Shown here: in pieces, positions 37,101 to 43,997 of the stretch
Position numbering within the stretch: position 1 is the stretch's first letter
How the letters are laid out: every line of letters starts with the position of its first letter
Assembly (NCBI GenBank): GCA_910588935.1
Contig: CAJUSM010000001.1
Span: 723 to 64,722, forward strand
Reading direction: 5' to 3'
Length of the DNA stretch: 64,000 bases
Origin: an uncultured Oscillospiraceae bacterium
GTDB taxonomy: Bacteria; Bacillota; Clostridia; Oscillospirales; Acutalibacteraceae
The notes under the pieces: generated by a model
Databases searched by the model: none
What the model was told of the DNA's origin: nothing
Seen by the model: the letters and a program-made list of their open reading frames with translations, nothing else
Made by a program: the position numbers and the translations under genes

Positions 37101-37477
37101 AGGAGATTATACGGGCTATGGAGGCCGGGGCCAAGGGGGAGTTTATTCCGGCGGCCCTGAAAAAGGATGGCACGGCGGATAGCAGGAGCTCGGTGCTGGA
37201 GGCTGGAAGGCTGGAGATGGTAATGGTGTACGCCAAGCGCCTGATTGCCTCTATGGCCCGGAAACTGGAACAGGGCGTGGCGGAGGCAAAGCCCCATATG
37301 AAAAACCACAATTCCTGCCAGTACTGCCCCTATGGGCCGGTATGCGGCCAGGAGCTGGGCAGCCGGGATGTGGAGAGCGAGAAGCTGAGCCCGGCAGAGG
37401 CGATGGAGAAAATAGAAGGCATTCTGAAAGGAGAGAACAGCAATGGGGAAAGCGGGCAGGCAGGACAGGAGGCGTAA
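34118..37477 (+). CDS. addB: ATP-dependent helicase/deoxyribonuclease subunit B
   Basis: The 1119-residue protein has Walker A GRAGSGKT at 7-14, a long inactivated-helicase middle, and a C-terminal RecB-like nuclease with VLDYKTGGK near 914-922. Iron-sulfur cysteines are placed as in AddB: FHSCPFKYFC near 757-766, and C-QY-C-PYGPV-C near 1066-1074. AddAB unwinds and resects DNA double-strand ends. The usual partner addA is not adjacent: downstream lies a small overlapping gene, a terminator and an opposite-strand gene. Confidence 0.95.
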   Translation: MLQFVLGRAGSGKTEYLRRALADRSLQGDSRCVMIVPEQYSFETEKAMLRLAGPQRANAIGVYSFTRLAETVFRRVGGVAGSRLSDGGRRILMSAAIQACQDQLEVYAAAAASGRITDLMLTTVNEMKLCGISPDQLEETAGGLGGRGLGKKLRELALMYGAYEALVAASYLDSRDDLTRLAQALRGKNLFRGCTIAVDSFEGFTAQEAKVLAQLMIQADNVLVSLCTDGLAQDGAGLFALVDRTRRRLTALAEENGVKLLPPVKLTRARRFENESLKLLEAQLFCPEEAVASPDCQGIRLFRARDVYEESEYVAASIRRLVRAEPGKLRYRDISIICRDPQRYFGSLDVALSKWEIPCFLSQPVRVDAEPVCRFALGAFEAVQSGFSTDTLMELLKTGITDFTPQEISDLENYAFLWRLTGQDWRKEFLRHPKGFGREMTQEDKSFLESLNALRLRLITPLEAFAGDIREATGKGMAQAVYQMLLDFGLEESLPEFCRRLERDGEDGLAARQLRVWQLLVETLEQMYSILGDSPISKDRFYRLLREVLGAEDVSDIPQTVDQVSFGTAEQVRQTSPRVVFLLGVTQGDFPLSPKSSGAFSDTERRELIQLRLPLGDPLEEKAIEERYLAYSVACLASRELFVSWPASVAGEDKEPSELVAQLRGIFPALKPEEELGEEFLAGSRQAAFSRMAARWREETPQALALKIFMGEDKDYAGRMTALERAAGERTQRIEDPALAQALYGRRLFLSPTQIETFHSCPFKYFCRYGLNARERRPAQVDVMQYGTLMHYVFERVFRMPREQREELSAQELEELVRGHIVRYAQENMGGMELLSSRERYRLDRMAQSACKLIAHAEEELAQSRFQPESLELKLGGKVPPLRIETGTGSTVTVGGTIDRVDIYRRPDGKEFVRVLDYKTGGKAFKLADVLYGLNMQMLVYLAALVESGERLPAGILYMPAAEPQVTVERGAAKAEIEKASRRQLRMSGLVLDDQEIIRAMEAGAKGEFIPAALKKDGTADSRSSVLEAGRLEMVMVYAKRLIASMARKLEQGVAEAKPHMKNHNSCQYCPYGPVCGQELGSRDVESEKLSPAEAMEKIEGILKGENSNGESGQAGQEA

Positions 37478-37664
37478 AAAAGGGGTGGCCGGCCGGCTGC
37501 TTCTGGCCATTGTAACCGGGATCAATTTGGGGCTGACCCTGGCGCTTTCTCTGCAGCGCCGGCGGGAGGTGCTGCGGGCAGTGGAGGAGGACGGCAGGGT
37601 GAAGCTGCTGCTGGAGTCTAAGGCGGCAACCCAGGCGGAAAAGAAAAGCGGCGGGGAGACCTAG
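37443..37664 (+). CDS. Small membrane protein overlapping addB
   Basis: The 73-residue frame overlaps the addB end by 35 bases. An AAAGGAG site about nine bases upstream of ATG 37443 supports translation. It has a basic N-terminus (GRQDRRRKKG), one transmembrane helix (GRLLLAIVTGINLGLTLALS) and a charged C-terminal tail. No family is recognised. Confidence 0.5.
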   Translation: MGKAGRQDRRRKKGVAGRLLLAIVTGINLGLTLALSLQRRREVLRAVEEDGRVKLLLESKAATQAEKKSGGET

Positions 37665-37748
37665 GGGCTGGGCTTTTGGTTATGTTAGCACAGTTTAAAA
37701 AACGATTTTAAGCGTTTAAGCGCGTTTGCCGTCATCTTTTTTCCAGAC

Positions 37749-37784
37749 GAAAAAGCCGTCCGTTTCTGCCGGACGGCTTTTTTG
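37749..37784. terminator. Bidirectional terminator
   Basis: AAAAAGCCGTCCG-tttctgc-CGGACGGCTTTTTTT serves the addB side and the converging DUF4179 gene. Confidence 0.93.
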
Positions 37785-37821
37785 TTATTTTTGGGGGCAG
37801 GGCGTTCGGGGCATGTGGCCT

Positions 37822-39465
37822 TTACTCTTCTGTTTCTGATTCTACAGCATCAAGGCTTTCATCCTCAATGCTTTCGTTCAGAGTTTCCTCCTCTTCCTCC
37901 AAGATATTGGGGTCGCCAGGGTTTGGCTGGTTCCACACCAGCTCCTGGTCCAGGACAAGCTCGTCCCGGTGGTAAATCTTCACCGCGCAGGGGGCGGAAG
38001 TGTTCAGGGTGGGGGCATTGTCGAAGAACAGGAACTGACAGTTCAGCCCGGTGTATTCCAGATAGCTCCGCCGCCACTTACCGTCTTCTCCCAGGGTGTA
38101 CTCCCAGTACCTGGCGTTGGTCTCCCAATCGCCATATTCGTCTGTGCTGTCCAGGCTCTGGAGCAGCTGGCCGTCCTGCCACAGCTCCACCCGCAGGTCC
38201 TGGTAGCCATTGGGCGTGAGGATATATATGGACTTTTTCTGCTCGCCGGCAAAGAAGCGGGACACCAGGTACCCCTCGCCCTTTTCCTTCAGGGCCTTTA
38301 CGGCGTCGAGGCCGGCGGCATACTGCCCGCTGGGCGGGTCTTTCACATCATCCGCCGTGCCGAGCTTAGCCGTTCCCGCCGCGAAATCGATGACAAATAC
38401 GGCCTCGTACTGAGAGCTGCCGTTTTTGTCGAACAGGGAGGCCACCACGTTCCGGGGGTCGCTGTCCTTCACCGTGCCGCCGATGAGAATATACCGGCTG
38501 AAGCCGTTGCCCAGGCTGTAGTCGGTCTCGCCCAGGCCGCCCATGGAGCAGCCATCCGAAAAGCAGGTGTAACAGGCCGGGTTTATATAGGAATCCGGCA
38601 CGTCTATCTCCACCACAGTACCGGCGGGAGTGGTGCTGGCGGAGACGAGCTTCACTCCACCCATCTCCAGACCGGCGCAGTCCGCGGTACGGCAGTCCAC
38701 CGAGTTCTTTTTCGCGGTAAAGCTGAAATCAAAGGAAGAGGAATTCAGAGTCCCGCCGTCCTGGTTGGCAATGCCGTTGAAACCCAGGGTGATCTCCAGG
38801 GAATCGGCGTCCCGCAGCTCATCCGGCACTCGGAAGGCCCGCTGCATCACATAGCTGCCTTTCCCCGTCCGCTCCCAAAAATAACTGCTCATGTCGCAGA
38901 AGCCGCCGGCGTTTTCCTCTGTGAGGACCACGCCGTTGATGGCCACCGAATCGCCTTTGTCGCTCATCAGCCAATCGGCGTCGCAGTCCACCAAAAATTC
39001 CAGGCCCGCGTAGACAAAGCTGCCGTCGTAATAGACCTCTTTCAGCTGGGCGGTGACCGGCTTTTCCCACAGGCCCTGGGGCTTCAGCTCGATGACGTTC
39101 TTTTCCTTTTCCGGCACCTCTACGGCCATGCCCTGAATGTTTTCCTGGGTATCCACCAGGTTCTGAATCACGCTGCCGCCCATGGGCCGGTTGATCGCCT
39201 GGAAGACGCCGCCTATAAAGGGCAGGTTCTCCGCTAGGGCGGGGTTGGCCCCGTTGATTCCCAGCAGGGCGGTGCAGGCCAGGGCCAGGCTGGCTGCGGT
39301 ACAAAGGGCGCGCCTGGCCCAGGGAGGTATGGCTTTGCGTTTGGGCAGGGTATCGGGCAGCTGGGCGTAAACCTGGCGCAGCCGGGCTTCTACGGTTTGG
39401 GGTATGGCTTTCAGCTCCAGCTCTTCCTGCAGCTCTTGTATGGTAATCTGTTTATTTTGCTCCAC
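37822..39465 (-). CDS. DUF4179-type membrane protein, probable anti-sigma factor
   Basis: The 547-residue protein has an N-terminal cytoplasmic part (about 1-45), one transmembrane helix (ALCTAASLALACTALLG, near 53-70), and a long extracytoplasmic region beginning NPALAENLPFIGGVFQAIN, typical of DUF4179. The C-terminus is very acidic (LEEEEETLNESIEDESLD). The gene starts inside the end of the ECF sigma gene (14-base overlap), which strongly suggests that it binds and restrains that sigma factor. The inducing signal is unknown. Confidence 0.82.
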   Translation of the reverse strand: MEQNKQITIQELQEELELKAIPQTVEARLRQVYAQLPDTLPKRKAIPPWARRALCTAASLALACTALLGINGANPALAENLPFIGGVFQAINRPMGGSVIQNLVDTQENIQGMAVEVPEKEKNVIELKPQGLWEKPVTAQLKEVYYDGSFVYAGLEFLVDCDADWLMSDKGDSVAINGVVLTEENAGGFCDMSSYFWERTGKGSYVMQRAFRVPDELRDADSLEITLGFNGIANQDGGTLNSSSFDFSFTAKKNSVDCRTADCAGLEMGGVKLVSASTTPAGTVVEIDVPDSYINPACYTCFSDGCSMGGLGETDYSLGNGFSRYILIGGTVKDSDPRNVVASLFDKNGSSQYEAVFVIDFAAGTAKLGTADDVKDPPSGQYAAGLDAVKALKEKGEGYLVSRFFAGEQKKSIYILTPNGYQDLRVELWQDGQLLQSLDSTDEYGDWETNARYWEYTLGEDGKWRRSYLEYTGLNCQFLFFDNAPTLNTSAPCAVKIYHRDELVLDQELVWNQPNPGDPNILEEEEETLNESIEDESLDAVESETEE

Positions 39466-39991
39466 AGGTATTTCCCTCTCTTTCCAGATAGATTTTTTGC
39501 AGCCTTTGCCGGCTACGGGAGAGCCGGGCCTTTATAGTGCCTTCTTTTGTCTCCAGCATTTTTGCGATCTCCTTGATCTTCAGGCCGTCCATATAATGAA
39601 GTGTTAAGACCAGCCGGTCGTTTTCCGCCAGCTGGGCCAGGCAGGCTTGGATATCCAGGGTGGAGTCGGTGGGGTGGCTGCCAGGTCCCTCGGTTTCGGG
39701 CAGCCGGTCCATGGAGACATAGCGCCTGGATTGCCGCAGGATGTCGCAGCTATTGCAGATGAGGGCCCGGGTGATCCAGGTTTTAAAGTACTTAGGCTGG
39801 CGAAGGGTGCACAGCCGGCTGAATGCCTCTACAACCGTTTCGGCCACAGCGTCGGCGGCGTCTTCCTCGTTGTGCAGAATGGCCATGGCAGCCCGGGTTA
39901 AAGAGAGCTTGTAGGCATCCATTAGGGCAATAAAGGCATCCTTGTCCCCAGCCTGGGCCTGGCGCACCAGTTTTTCAGTGGAAACAGGCAT
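39452..39991 (-). CDS. ECF-type sigma-70 family RNA polymerase sigma factor
   Basis: A 179-residue protein from ATG 39991 (MPVSTEKLVRQAQ), eight bases after AAGGAG; the longer frame at 40030 lacks a site. Region 2 is YKLSLTRAAMAILHNEEDAADAVAETVVEAF, with the core DAADAVAETVVEAF; region 4 is LHYMDGLKIKEIAKMLETKEG, with IKEIAKML as helix-turn-helix. It overlaps the DUF4179 gene, its probable anti-sigma factor. Confidence 0.9.
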   Translation of the reverse strand: MPVSTEKLVRQAQAGDKDAFIALMDAYKLSLTRAAMAILHNEEDAADAVAETVVEAFSRLCTLRQPKYFKTWITRALICNSCDILRQSRRYVSMDRLPETEGPGSHPTDSTLDIQACLAQLAENDRLVLTLHYMDGLKIKEIAKMLETKEGTIKARLSRSRQRLQKIYLEREGNTCGAK

Positions 39992-40123
39992 TTGATCACT
40001 CCTTTGCTTTGTAAGAGCTCTTACAGCCATTAGACGGCGGGGAAGGGGGGAAGGTTGCAGGGGGAAGAAAAGCTTTTAAAAGATTATGACAGCCCTTCCT
40101 TTGGCAGTGGCTGGCCTTGGCCA

Positions 40124-40152
40124 TTGACAACCGGCCGGCCTTTGTGTATAAT
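40124..40152 (+). promoter_or_regulatory. Promoter of the type III antitoxin RNA and toxin
   Basis: Perfect TTGACA, 17 bases, perfect TATAAT. It is the best promoter in the window, as expected for an abundant RNA antitoxin. Confidence 0.92.
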
Positions 40153-40178
40153 AAGATTGGGCGATAAGCCCGTATGTA

Positions 40179-40252
40179 AAGTGCCCTGCCACTTTAAGCG
40201 CAGATGATTTATGACAAGTGCCCTGCCACTTTAAGCGCAGATCATTTATGAA
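40179..40252 (+). repeat. Two tandem 37-nt antitoxin repeats
   Basis: Units 40179-40215 and 40216-40252 agree at 35 of 37 positions. The differences are G to C in the GATGATT/GATCATT block and the last base. Short partial matches flank both ends. Confidence 0.93.
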
Positions 40253-40287
40253 AGGCGCGCCGCGGCCTGAACAGTGGTCCTAATGGT

Positions 40288-40319
40288 AAAAAGGGGCGAT
40301 TTTATGTCGCCTCTTTTTG
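40288..40319 (+). terminator. Terminator between antitoxin RNA and toxin gene
   Basis: AAGGGGCGA-ttttatg-TCGCCTCTTTTT. Its position between repeats and toxin gene is standard for type III systems, where partial read-through sets the toxin level. Confidence 0.88.
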
Positions 40320-40372
40320 CCGTGTTTATAATTATAATAAATTGTATTTATGAAAGGAATGAGGCAGCTAGT

Positions 40373-40885
40373 ATGGACAAATTAGATTTTTACTGTGTAG
40401 ACAATAGATACGTCCAGTATCTGAAAAACGCCGAGCAGGAAAAGCGGGGCTTTACCCGTGTGCCCAATATGGACTATACAAATGGGTGCAAGCCAAAATT
40501 TTTGTGCGGCGTAGTTTTAAAAATGAATGGAATCAATTATTACTCCCCAGTTACTTCTTATAAAATACAAAAAACAGATAATTTTTTAATTTTAGATTCA
40601 AACCAGAAAGTAGTTTCCTCTTTGCGCTTTAATTATATGTTCCCGGTGCCAAGGGAATTGGTATCTCAGAGGTCTATTGATCAGGAGCCTGACCGGGCTT
40701 ACCGGTCTTTGCTCTCTCAGGAGCTGCGGTACTGCATTAAGAATCAGAAGACCATACAGTGCAGGGCAGAGCGCACCTACCGCCAGGTTTTGCTGGGCAA
40801 AAACCCAGGCCTGGTGGTCAATAGCTGCGATTTTCTTTTGCTGGAGCAGGCTTGCCTGGCGTATACGGCGCAAAAAATTGCCTGA
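40373..40885 (+). CDS. toxN: Type III toxin-antitoxin endoribonuclease, ToxN/AbiQ family
   Basis: The 170-residue protein starts at ATG 40373 after GAGG. It matches the ToxN/AbiQ layout: N-terminal LDFYCVDNRYVQYLKNAEQ, then CGVVLKMNGINYYSPVTSYK with the family motif T61-S62-Y-K64 at the expected catalytic site, then SSLRFNYMFPVPRELV and a C-terminal helical CDFLLLEQACLAY. Length agrees with the family (about 170). Members are sequence-specific ribonucleases that cause phage abortive infection when their RNA inhibitor is lost. Upstream promoter, repeats and terminator confirm the assignment. The gene is more AT-rich at its 5' half than its neighbours. Confidence 0.9.
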   Translation: MDKLDFYCVDNRYVQYLKNAEQEKRGFTRVPNMDYTNGCKPKFLCGVVLKMNGINYYSPVTSYKIQKTDNFLILDSNQKVVSSLRFNYMFPVPRELVSQRSIDQEPDRAYRSLLSQELRYCIKNQKTIQCRAERTYRQVLLGKNPGLVVNSCDFLLLEQACLAYTAQKIA

Positions 40886-41029
40886 GCCAATTCTATTATA
40901 AACTGTTTTTGCCGAAAGGAAAAGAGGGGCGGCACTTGACATAGAATCCTTGGAAAGGCTGCTTTTTTCTGACAGGGCAGAAGCCTTTGGCAACCATAAT
41001 AAATGATTCTGAGAAAGGGATGGATTTTA

Positions 41030-42025
41030 ATGGAAAAGAAACAGCATGTCCTTTGGAAAAAGCATGAGTACGCTTACCCCATGGCTGGGAATTTTGTTCC
41101 CTTTTTGGTGAGCTATCTTCATGAGGAAGGAGGGGACCGGCCAGGTGTTTTGGTAATTCCAGGGGGCGGGTACTGCTTTGTAGCCCCCAGCGAGGCCGAG
41201 CCTGTGGCAAAACGCTTTTATAAGGCCGGATATCAGGCTTTTGTTCTTACCTACACAGTAAATCCCCTGATGAACGCCCCTTTGGGCCTGCAGCCCCTAA
41301 AGGATGCCTCCCGGGCAATGCGCCTTATCCGCATGAACGGGGAGGCGTTTCGGACAATTCCCAGTCAGGTGGCTGTATGCGGCTTTTCTGCCGGGGGGCA
41401 TCTTGCCGCCAGTTTGGCTGTCCATTGGCAGGACATTCCGGACCTGGACGAGGCCCTAAACGCCTGGACTAACCGACCGGATGGGGCTATTCTCAGCTAC
41501 CCTGTTATTACTGCCGGCCCCTTTGCCCATAGGGGCTCTTTCCAGGCCCTGCTGGGGGAGAAGCCGGCTTTGGAGGATTTGGAATACATGTCTCTGGAAA
41601 AGCAGGTAGGCAAGGAGACGCCGCCCTGTTTCCTGTGGCAGACCGCCACAGACAACGCGGTGCCAGTGGAGAACAGCTATCTTTTTGCCCAGGCATGCCG
41701 GGAGCAGGGGGTTCCTTATGCCCACCACGTTTTTACCCAAGGCCAGCACGGCTTAGCTTTGGCAGACGACGCCTGGCTGGAAGGCCGGCATGGAGAATGC
41801 TTTACCACCAGGCAGCTGGAAATGCTGGATGAGATGGTGGAAGCCGGGAGGGTGCCGGGATTTTCCGCCGGCGCCCTCGCCCCCTACTTTGCCCCGCCGG
41901 AGGATGCCGGGGAGGCATACCGGGCCCAGCTGGAGAAGGACTGCCGCATTGCCAGGGTATGGCCAGACCTGGCCATTGCCTGGCTGGGCAGCCTGTGGGA
42001 AGCCGGCACAGAGCCAAACCGCTAA
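41030..42025 (+). CDS. Alpha/beta hydrolase, esterase family
   Basis: The 331-residue protein is placed at ATG 41030 (MEKKQHVLWKK) after AAGGGATGG. It has the oxyanion block VLVIPGGGYCFVA near 43-55, the nucleophile elbow VCGFSAGGHLAASLA (Ser about 120) and a C-terminal HGLALAD histidine near 248. The sequence resembles xylan- or carbohydrate-esterase-like hydrolases (BD-FAE type), which fits the nearby GH51 enzyme, but the substrate is unproven. Confidence 0.85.
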   Translation: MEKKQHVLWKKHEYAYPMAGNFVPFLVSYLHEEGGDRPGVLVIPGGGYCFVAPSEAEPVAKRFYKAGYQAFVLTYTVNPLMNAPLGLQPLKDASRAMRLIRMNGEAFRTIPSQVAVCGFSAGGHLAASLAVHWQDIPDLDEALNAWTNRPDGAILSYPVITAGPFAHRGSFQALLGEKPALEDLEYMSLEKQVGKETPPCFLWQTATDNAVPVENSYLFAQACREQGVPYAHHVFTQGQHGLALADDAWLEGRHGECFTTRQLEMLDEMVEAGRVPGFSAGALAPYFAPPEDAGEAYRAQLEKDCRIARVWPDLAIAWLGSLWEAGTEPNR

Positions 42026-42042
42026 GCCGGCGCCATACCTCA

Positions 42043-42201
42043 AGCCCCTTGCTTGAAAAATAAAAAAAGCCGTCTTTTTGCCCATAAGCAGCCCCTTTCC
42101 GCGTCAAAAATCCTCGGGGAAGATTGGCTTGCGGTTTTTTTCCTTGAAATGGACCCCTTCCAGGCAAAAATTGGTCATTTCCTCTATTTTCAAACAAGCC
42201 C
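42043..42201. repeat. Inverted-repeat-ended element, copy 1 (MITE-like)
   Basis: The ends read CTTGCTTGAAAAATA and TATTTTCAAACAAGCCC, near-perfect inverted repeats. The interior shares ordered blocks with 48181-48338: TTTTTGCCCATAAGC, CTTTCCGC, GGCTTGCGGTTTT, CTTGAAAT, CTCTATTTTCAA. No open frame is present, so it resembles a non-autonomous miniature element or a repeated structured sequence. Confidence 0.75.
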
Positions 42202-42208
42202 TAACCGG

Positions 42209-42240
42209 GAGAGAGCGGGAATTCCGCTCTCTCTTTTTTT
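42209..42240 (+). terminator. Terminator after the esterase gene
   Basis: GAGAGAGCGG-gaatt-CCGCTCTCTC is followed by TTTTTTT. Confidence 0.92.
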
Positions 42241-42277
42241 GCAAAGTAAGAAAAAGAAAGCTTTAAGTAAAATATAC

Positions 42278-42306
42278 TTGACTTTTTGAAATAAATGATT
42301 TACAAT
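42278..42306 (+). promoter_or_regulatory. Promoter of the XRE-membrane protein operon
   Basis: TTGACT, 17 bases, TACAAT. Confidence 0.75.
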
Positions 42307-42326
42307 ACGGGTGTGGAGGTGATGGC

Positions 42327-42554
42327 TTGGGGAAAAATCTGAAAATGAAAGCCGCCCGGGCCGCCAAGGGGATGACCCAACAGGAGCTGGCCCAGGCGGT
42401 GGGTGTAGCAAGGCAGACAATAGTTGCTATTGAGAAGGGGGACTATAACCCCACGGTACGCCTGTGTGTTGATATCTGCCAGGTATTGGGCACAACTTTA
42501 GACGGCCTATTCTGGCCGGAAGAGCTTACGGAAAAACAGGAGGGAAAAGAATGA
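42327..42554 (+). CDS. XRE-family helix-turn-helix regulator (YozG-like)
   Basis: A 75-residue protein from TTG 42327; GGAGGTGAT precedes it, and the nearby ATG 42322 is out of frame. Nearly the whole protein is one HTH_3 domain: MKAARAAKGMTQQELAQAVG and ARQTIVAIEKGDYNPTVRL. It overlaps the next gene by four bases. Such small regulators usually control their own operon with the partner membrane protein. Confidence 0.9.
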   Translation: MGKNLKMKAARAAKGMTQQELAQAVGVARQTIVAIEKGDYNPTVRLCVDICQVLGTTLDGLFWPEELTEKQEGKE

Positions 42555-43015
42555 AGCGGAGATGCTGGTTTGAATGCGGAAAAGATATGGACGAGCGGCA
42601 GCAGCTGCTGCGGGGCAAAGTGTTCCAGCACACAGTGGCGCTGCTGTTTGTACTGCTCATGGCCAATGGGCTTGCCAAATCCGCGGGGGTCACCTGGGCA
42701 GAGGGCATGTGGGAGAATCTTTTGATAATGTGGGCCGGCATGGCCCTAGCCATGTATGAGTTTATTCTTCGGGGAATTATGTCTGTGGGGAGCAGGCTGA
42801 GCAGAATTCTTTTTCCCTTTGAGGGAATCGTGGGGCTGATTCTAACGGTTGGGTGCAGTTATCACATATTCTCCGGCGGCGAGGCGATGATTGCCAATGG
42901 GATGTTGACCTCTGCTGGCGGGGAGCTGATTGAGGGCTGTGTCATGCTGTCTATAGGACTGGTGTTTTTGGGCAGGCGGCTGTACGATAAGGGCAGGGAA
43001 AATGTGGAAGAGTAA
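42551..43015 (+). CDS. Membrane protein with DERQ motif, partner of XRE regulator
   Basis: The 154-residue protein has a cytoplasmic N-terminus with KDMDERQQLLRGKVFQ (the DERQ motif is shared with several DUF families near YozG-type regulators) and four hydrophobic segments at about 28-50, 55-75, 88-108 and 118-138. It is translationally coupled to the regulator. Function is unknown; a role in sensing for the regulator is possible. Confidence 0.75.
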   Translation: MKRRCWFECGKDMDERQQLLRGKVFQHTVALLFVLLMANGLAKSAGVTWAEGMWENLLIMWAGMALAMYEFILRGIMSVGSRLSRILFPFEGIVGLILTVGCSYHIFSGGEAMIANGMLTSAGGELIEGCVMLSIGLVFLGRRLYDKGRENVEE

Positions 43016-43042
43016 GGGAACTGATTGGCTCGAAATGAAAAT

Positions 43043-43079
43043 AAGGCGTCCCCTTTTTCAGTGAAGGAGACGCCTTGTT
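43043..43079. terminator. Bidirectional terminator
   Basis: AAGGCGTC...GACGCCTT with T-rich flanks lies between two converging genes. Confidence 0.85.
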
Positions 43080-43700
43080 TTATTCGGCCTTGTCTGGCGG
43101 CTGGCCATGGTGGGCAGGCCACTGACACTCTGTAATTTCCATATGAGAAAACCGGGCGGTAAAGGAGGAATCCTCTGGGCTGCAGGCGTAGATGCCGAAA
43201 CGGATGGACCCACCGCCCTGCCACATATGGCAGACCCGCATTTGGTTGAACGCTGTCCCGTCTTGAGAGCACTCAATACAGTAGTCATCCTCCCGGCGGC
43301 TAAGCCGGTACCACATAGAGGTGACGCTGGCCGGTATGGCTGTAGTGGCCCAGTCGGAGTAACCCATATTGGTAACTACGCTGCCCAGATGCCCAAATGT
43401 TTGGTTCTCGTACTCAACCGAGGCCTTCAGCCAATTTTCGCTATCGAGATACATGACGATCCCGCACTGGTCAAAACGGCGGTGGCTGTGGGAAAAGTCG
43501 GCTTTTACCACAAAGGAAAAGAATTTTTCCTCGGTCTCTAGCTGGAGCACCGGGGCGTTGTCATTGCGAAAGTGGTAATAGGTACGCTGCCATAGGTCGG
43601 TATGTGGGGCGGTGGTAATCTCCACCGAGTCTGAACCAATGGCAAAGGCTTGGGGTTTCCGGGTCCATTGCATTTTATGCAGGTTAAGCGCGGGCTTCAT
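43080..43700 (-). CDS. DUF1349 (concanavalin-like) protein
   Basis: The protein is about 206 residues from ATG 43700 after AAGGA. It is soluble and beta-rich and matches DUF1349, a concanavalin A-like fold: TYYHFRNDNAPVLQL, FDQCGIVMYLDSENWLKASVEYE, WYRLSRREDDYCIECSQDG and FGIYACSPEDSSF. The family is often near carbohydrate-active enzymes, and a GH51 gene lies 0.6 kb upstream. Ligand unknown. Confidence 0.88.
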   Translation of the reverse strand: MKPALNLHKMQWTRKPQAFAIGSDSVEITTAPHTDLWQRTYYHFRNDNAPVLQLETEEKFFSFVVKADFSHSHRRFDQCGIVMYLDSENWLKASVEYENQTFGHLGSVVTNMGYSDWATTAIPASVTSMWYRLSRREDDYCIECSQDGTAFNQMRVCHMWQGGGSIRFGIYACSPEDSSFTARFSHMEITECQWPAHHGQPPDKAE

Positions 43701-43883
43701 TTGCACACAGTCCTTTCTTAGGGTATATGGCCGGCGAAAAGGAAAAGGGGAAAACCAGGAAGGCTTTAAAGGGCTTCTGGAACAGAGAGTATGTTTTTAT
43801 TAGACCGCCAGATCGAGAAAAATAGGGCGGGGCAGCTCTGCTTTGGCCTTGCTGGTTAACATAAACTTTTGCTCTGGGGAAAG

Positions 43884-43962
43884 CTCTCCACATGGAAAAA
43901 CCTGGCAGGACAAGGGGTTCTCCACATTTTCCACAAGGTTTTCCACATTTCCTGTGGAACGT
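43884..43962. promoter_or_regulatory. Cluster of TCCACA boxes (DnaA-box-like) with inverted repeat
   Basis: Within 80 bases are CTCTCCACA, TTCTCCACA, TTTTCCACA twice and an inverted TGTGGAA. Two match the relaxed DnaA consensus TTWTNCACA. TTCCACA-tttcc-TGTGGAA is a perfect inverted repeat at 43941-43959. The stretch lies between the DUF6171 stop and the DUF1349 start, so it could be a DnaA-binding cluster or an operator. Confidence 0.4.
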
Positions 43963-43997
43963 AATCCGATTTCTGCCGCCCCTGCCCCCCAAAAATT

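Larger units (their letters stand above)
40159..40319 (+). ncRNA. toxI: Type III antitoxin RNA (ToxI-like)
   Basis: From the predicted start near 40159 the RNA has a GGGC/GCCC hairpin, two 37-nt tandem repeats and a terminator at 40288-40319. Each repeat can form AAGTG/CACTT (AAAGTG/CACTTT in the first repeat), with the loop base run CTGC complementary to the downstream GCAG, an H-type pseudoknot as in known ToxI repeats. The block TTTAAGCGCAG matches, from memory, TTTAAGTGCAG of the Pectobacterium ToxI repeat. In this family the RNA both inhibits ToxN and is cut by it into repeat units. Confidence 0.85.

Noticed and set aside
37969..39237. 422-codon plus-strand frame opposite the DUF4179 gene
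   Set aside because: It is a shadow of the coding strand, and the sigma/anti-sigma overlap explains the region.
40179..40252. Tandem repeats as a minimal CRISPR array
   Set aside because: The repeats are directly adjacent without unique spacers, no cas genes are nearby, and promoter, terminator and ToxN gene fit a type III antitoxin.
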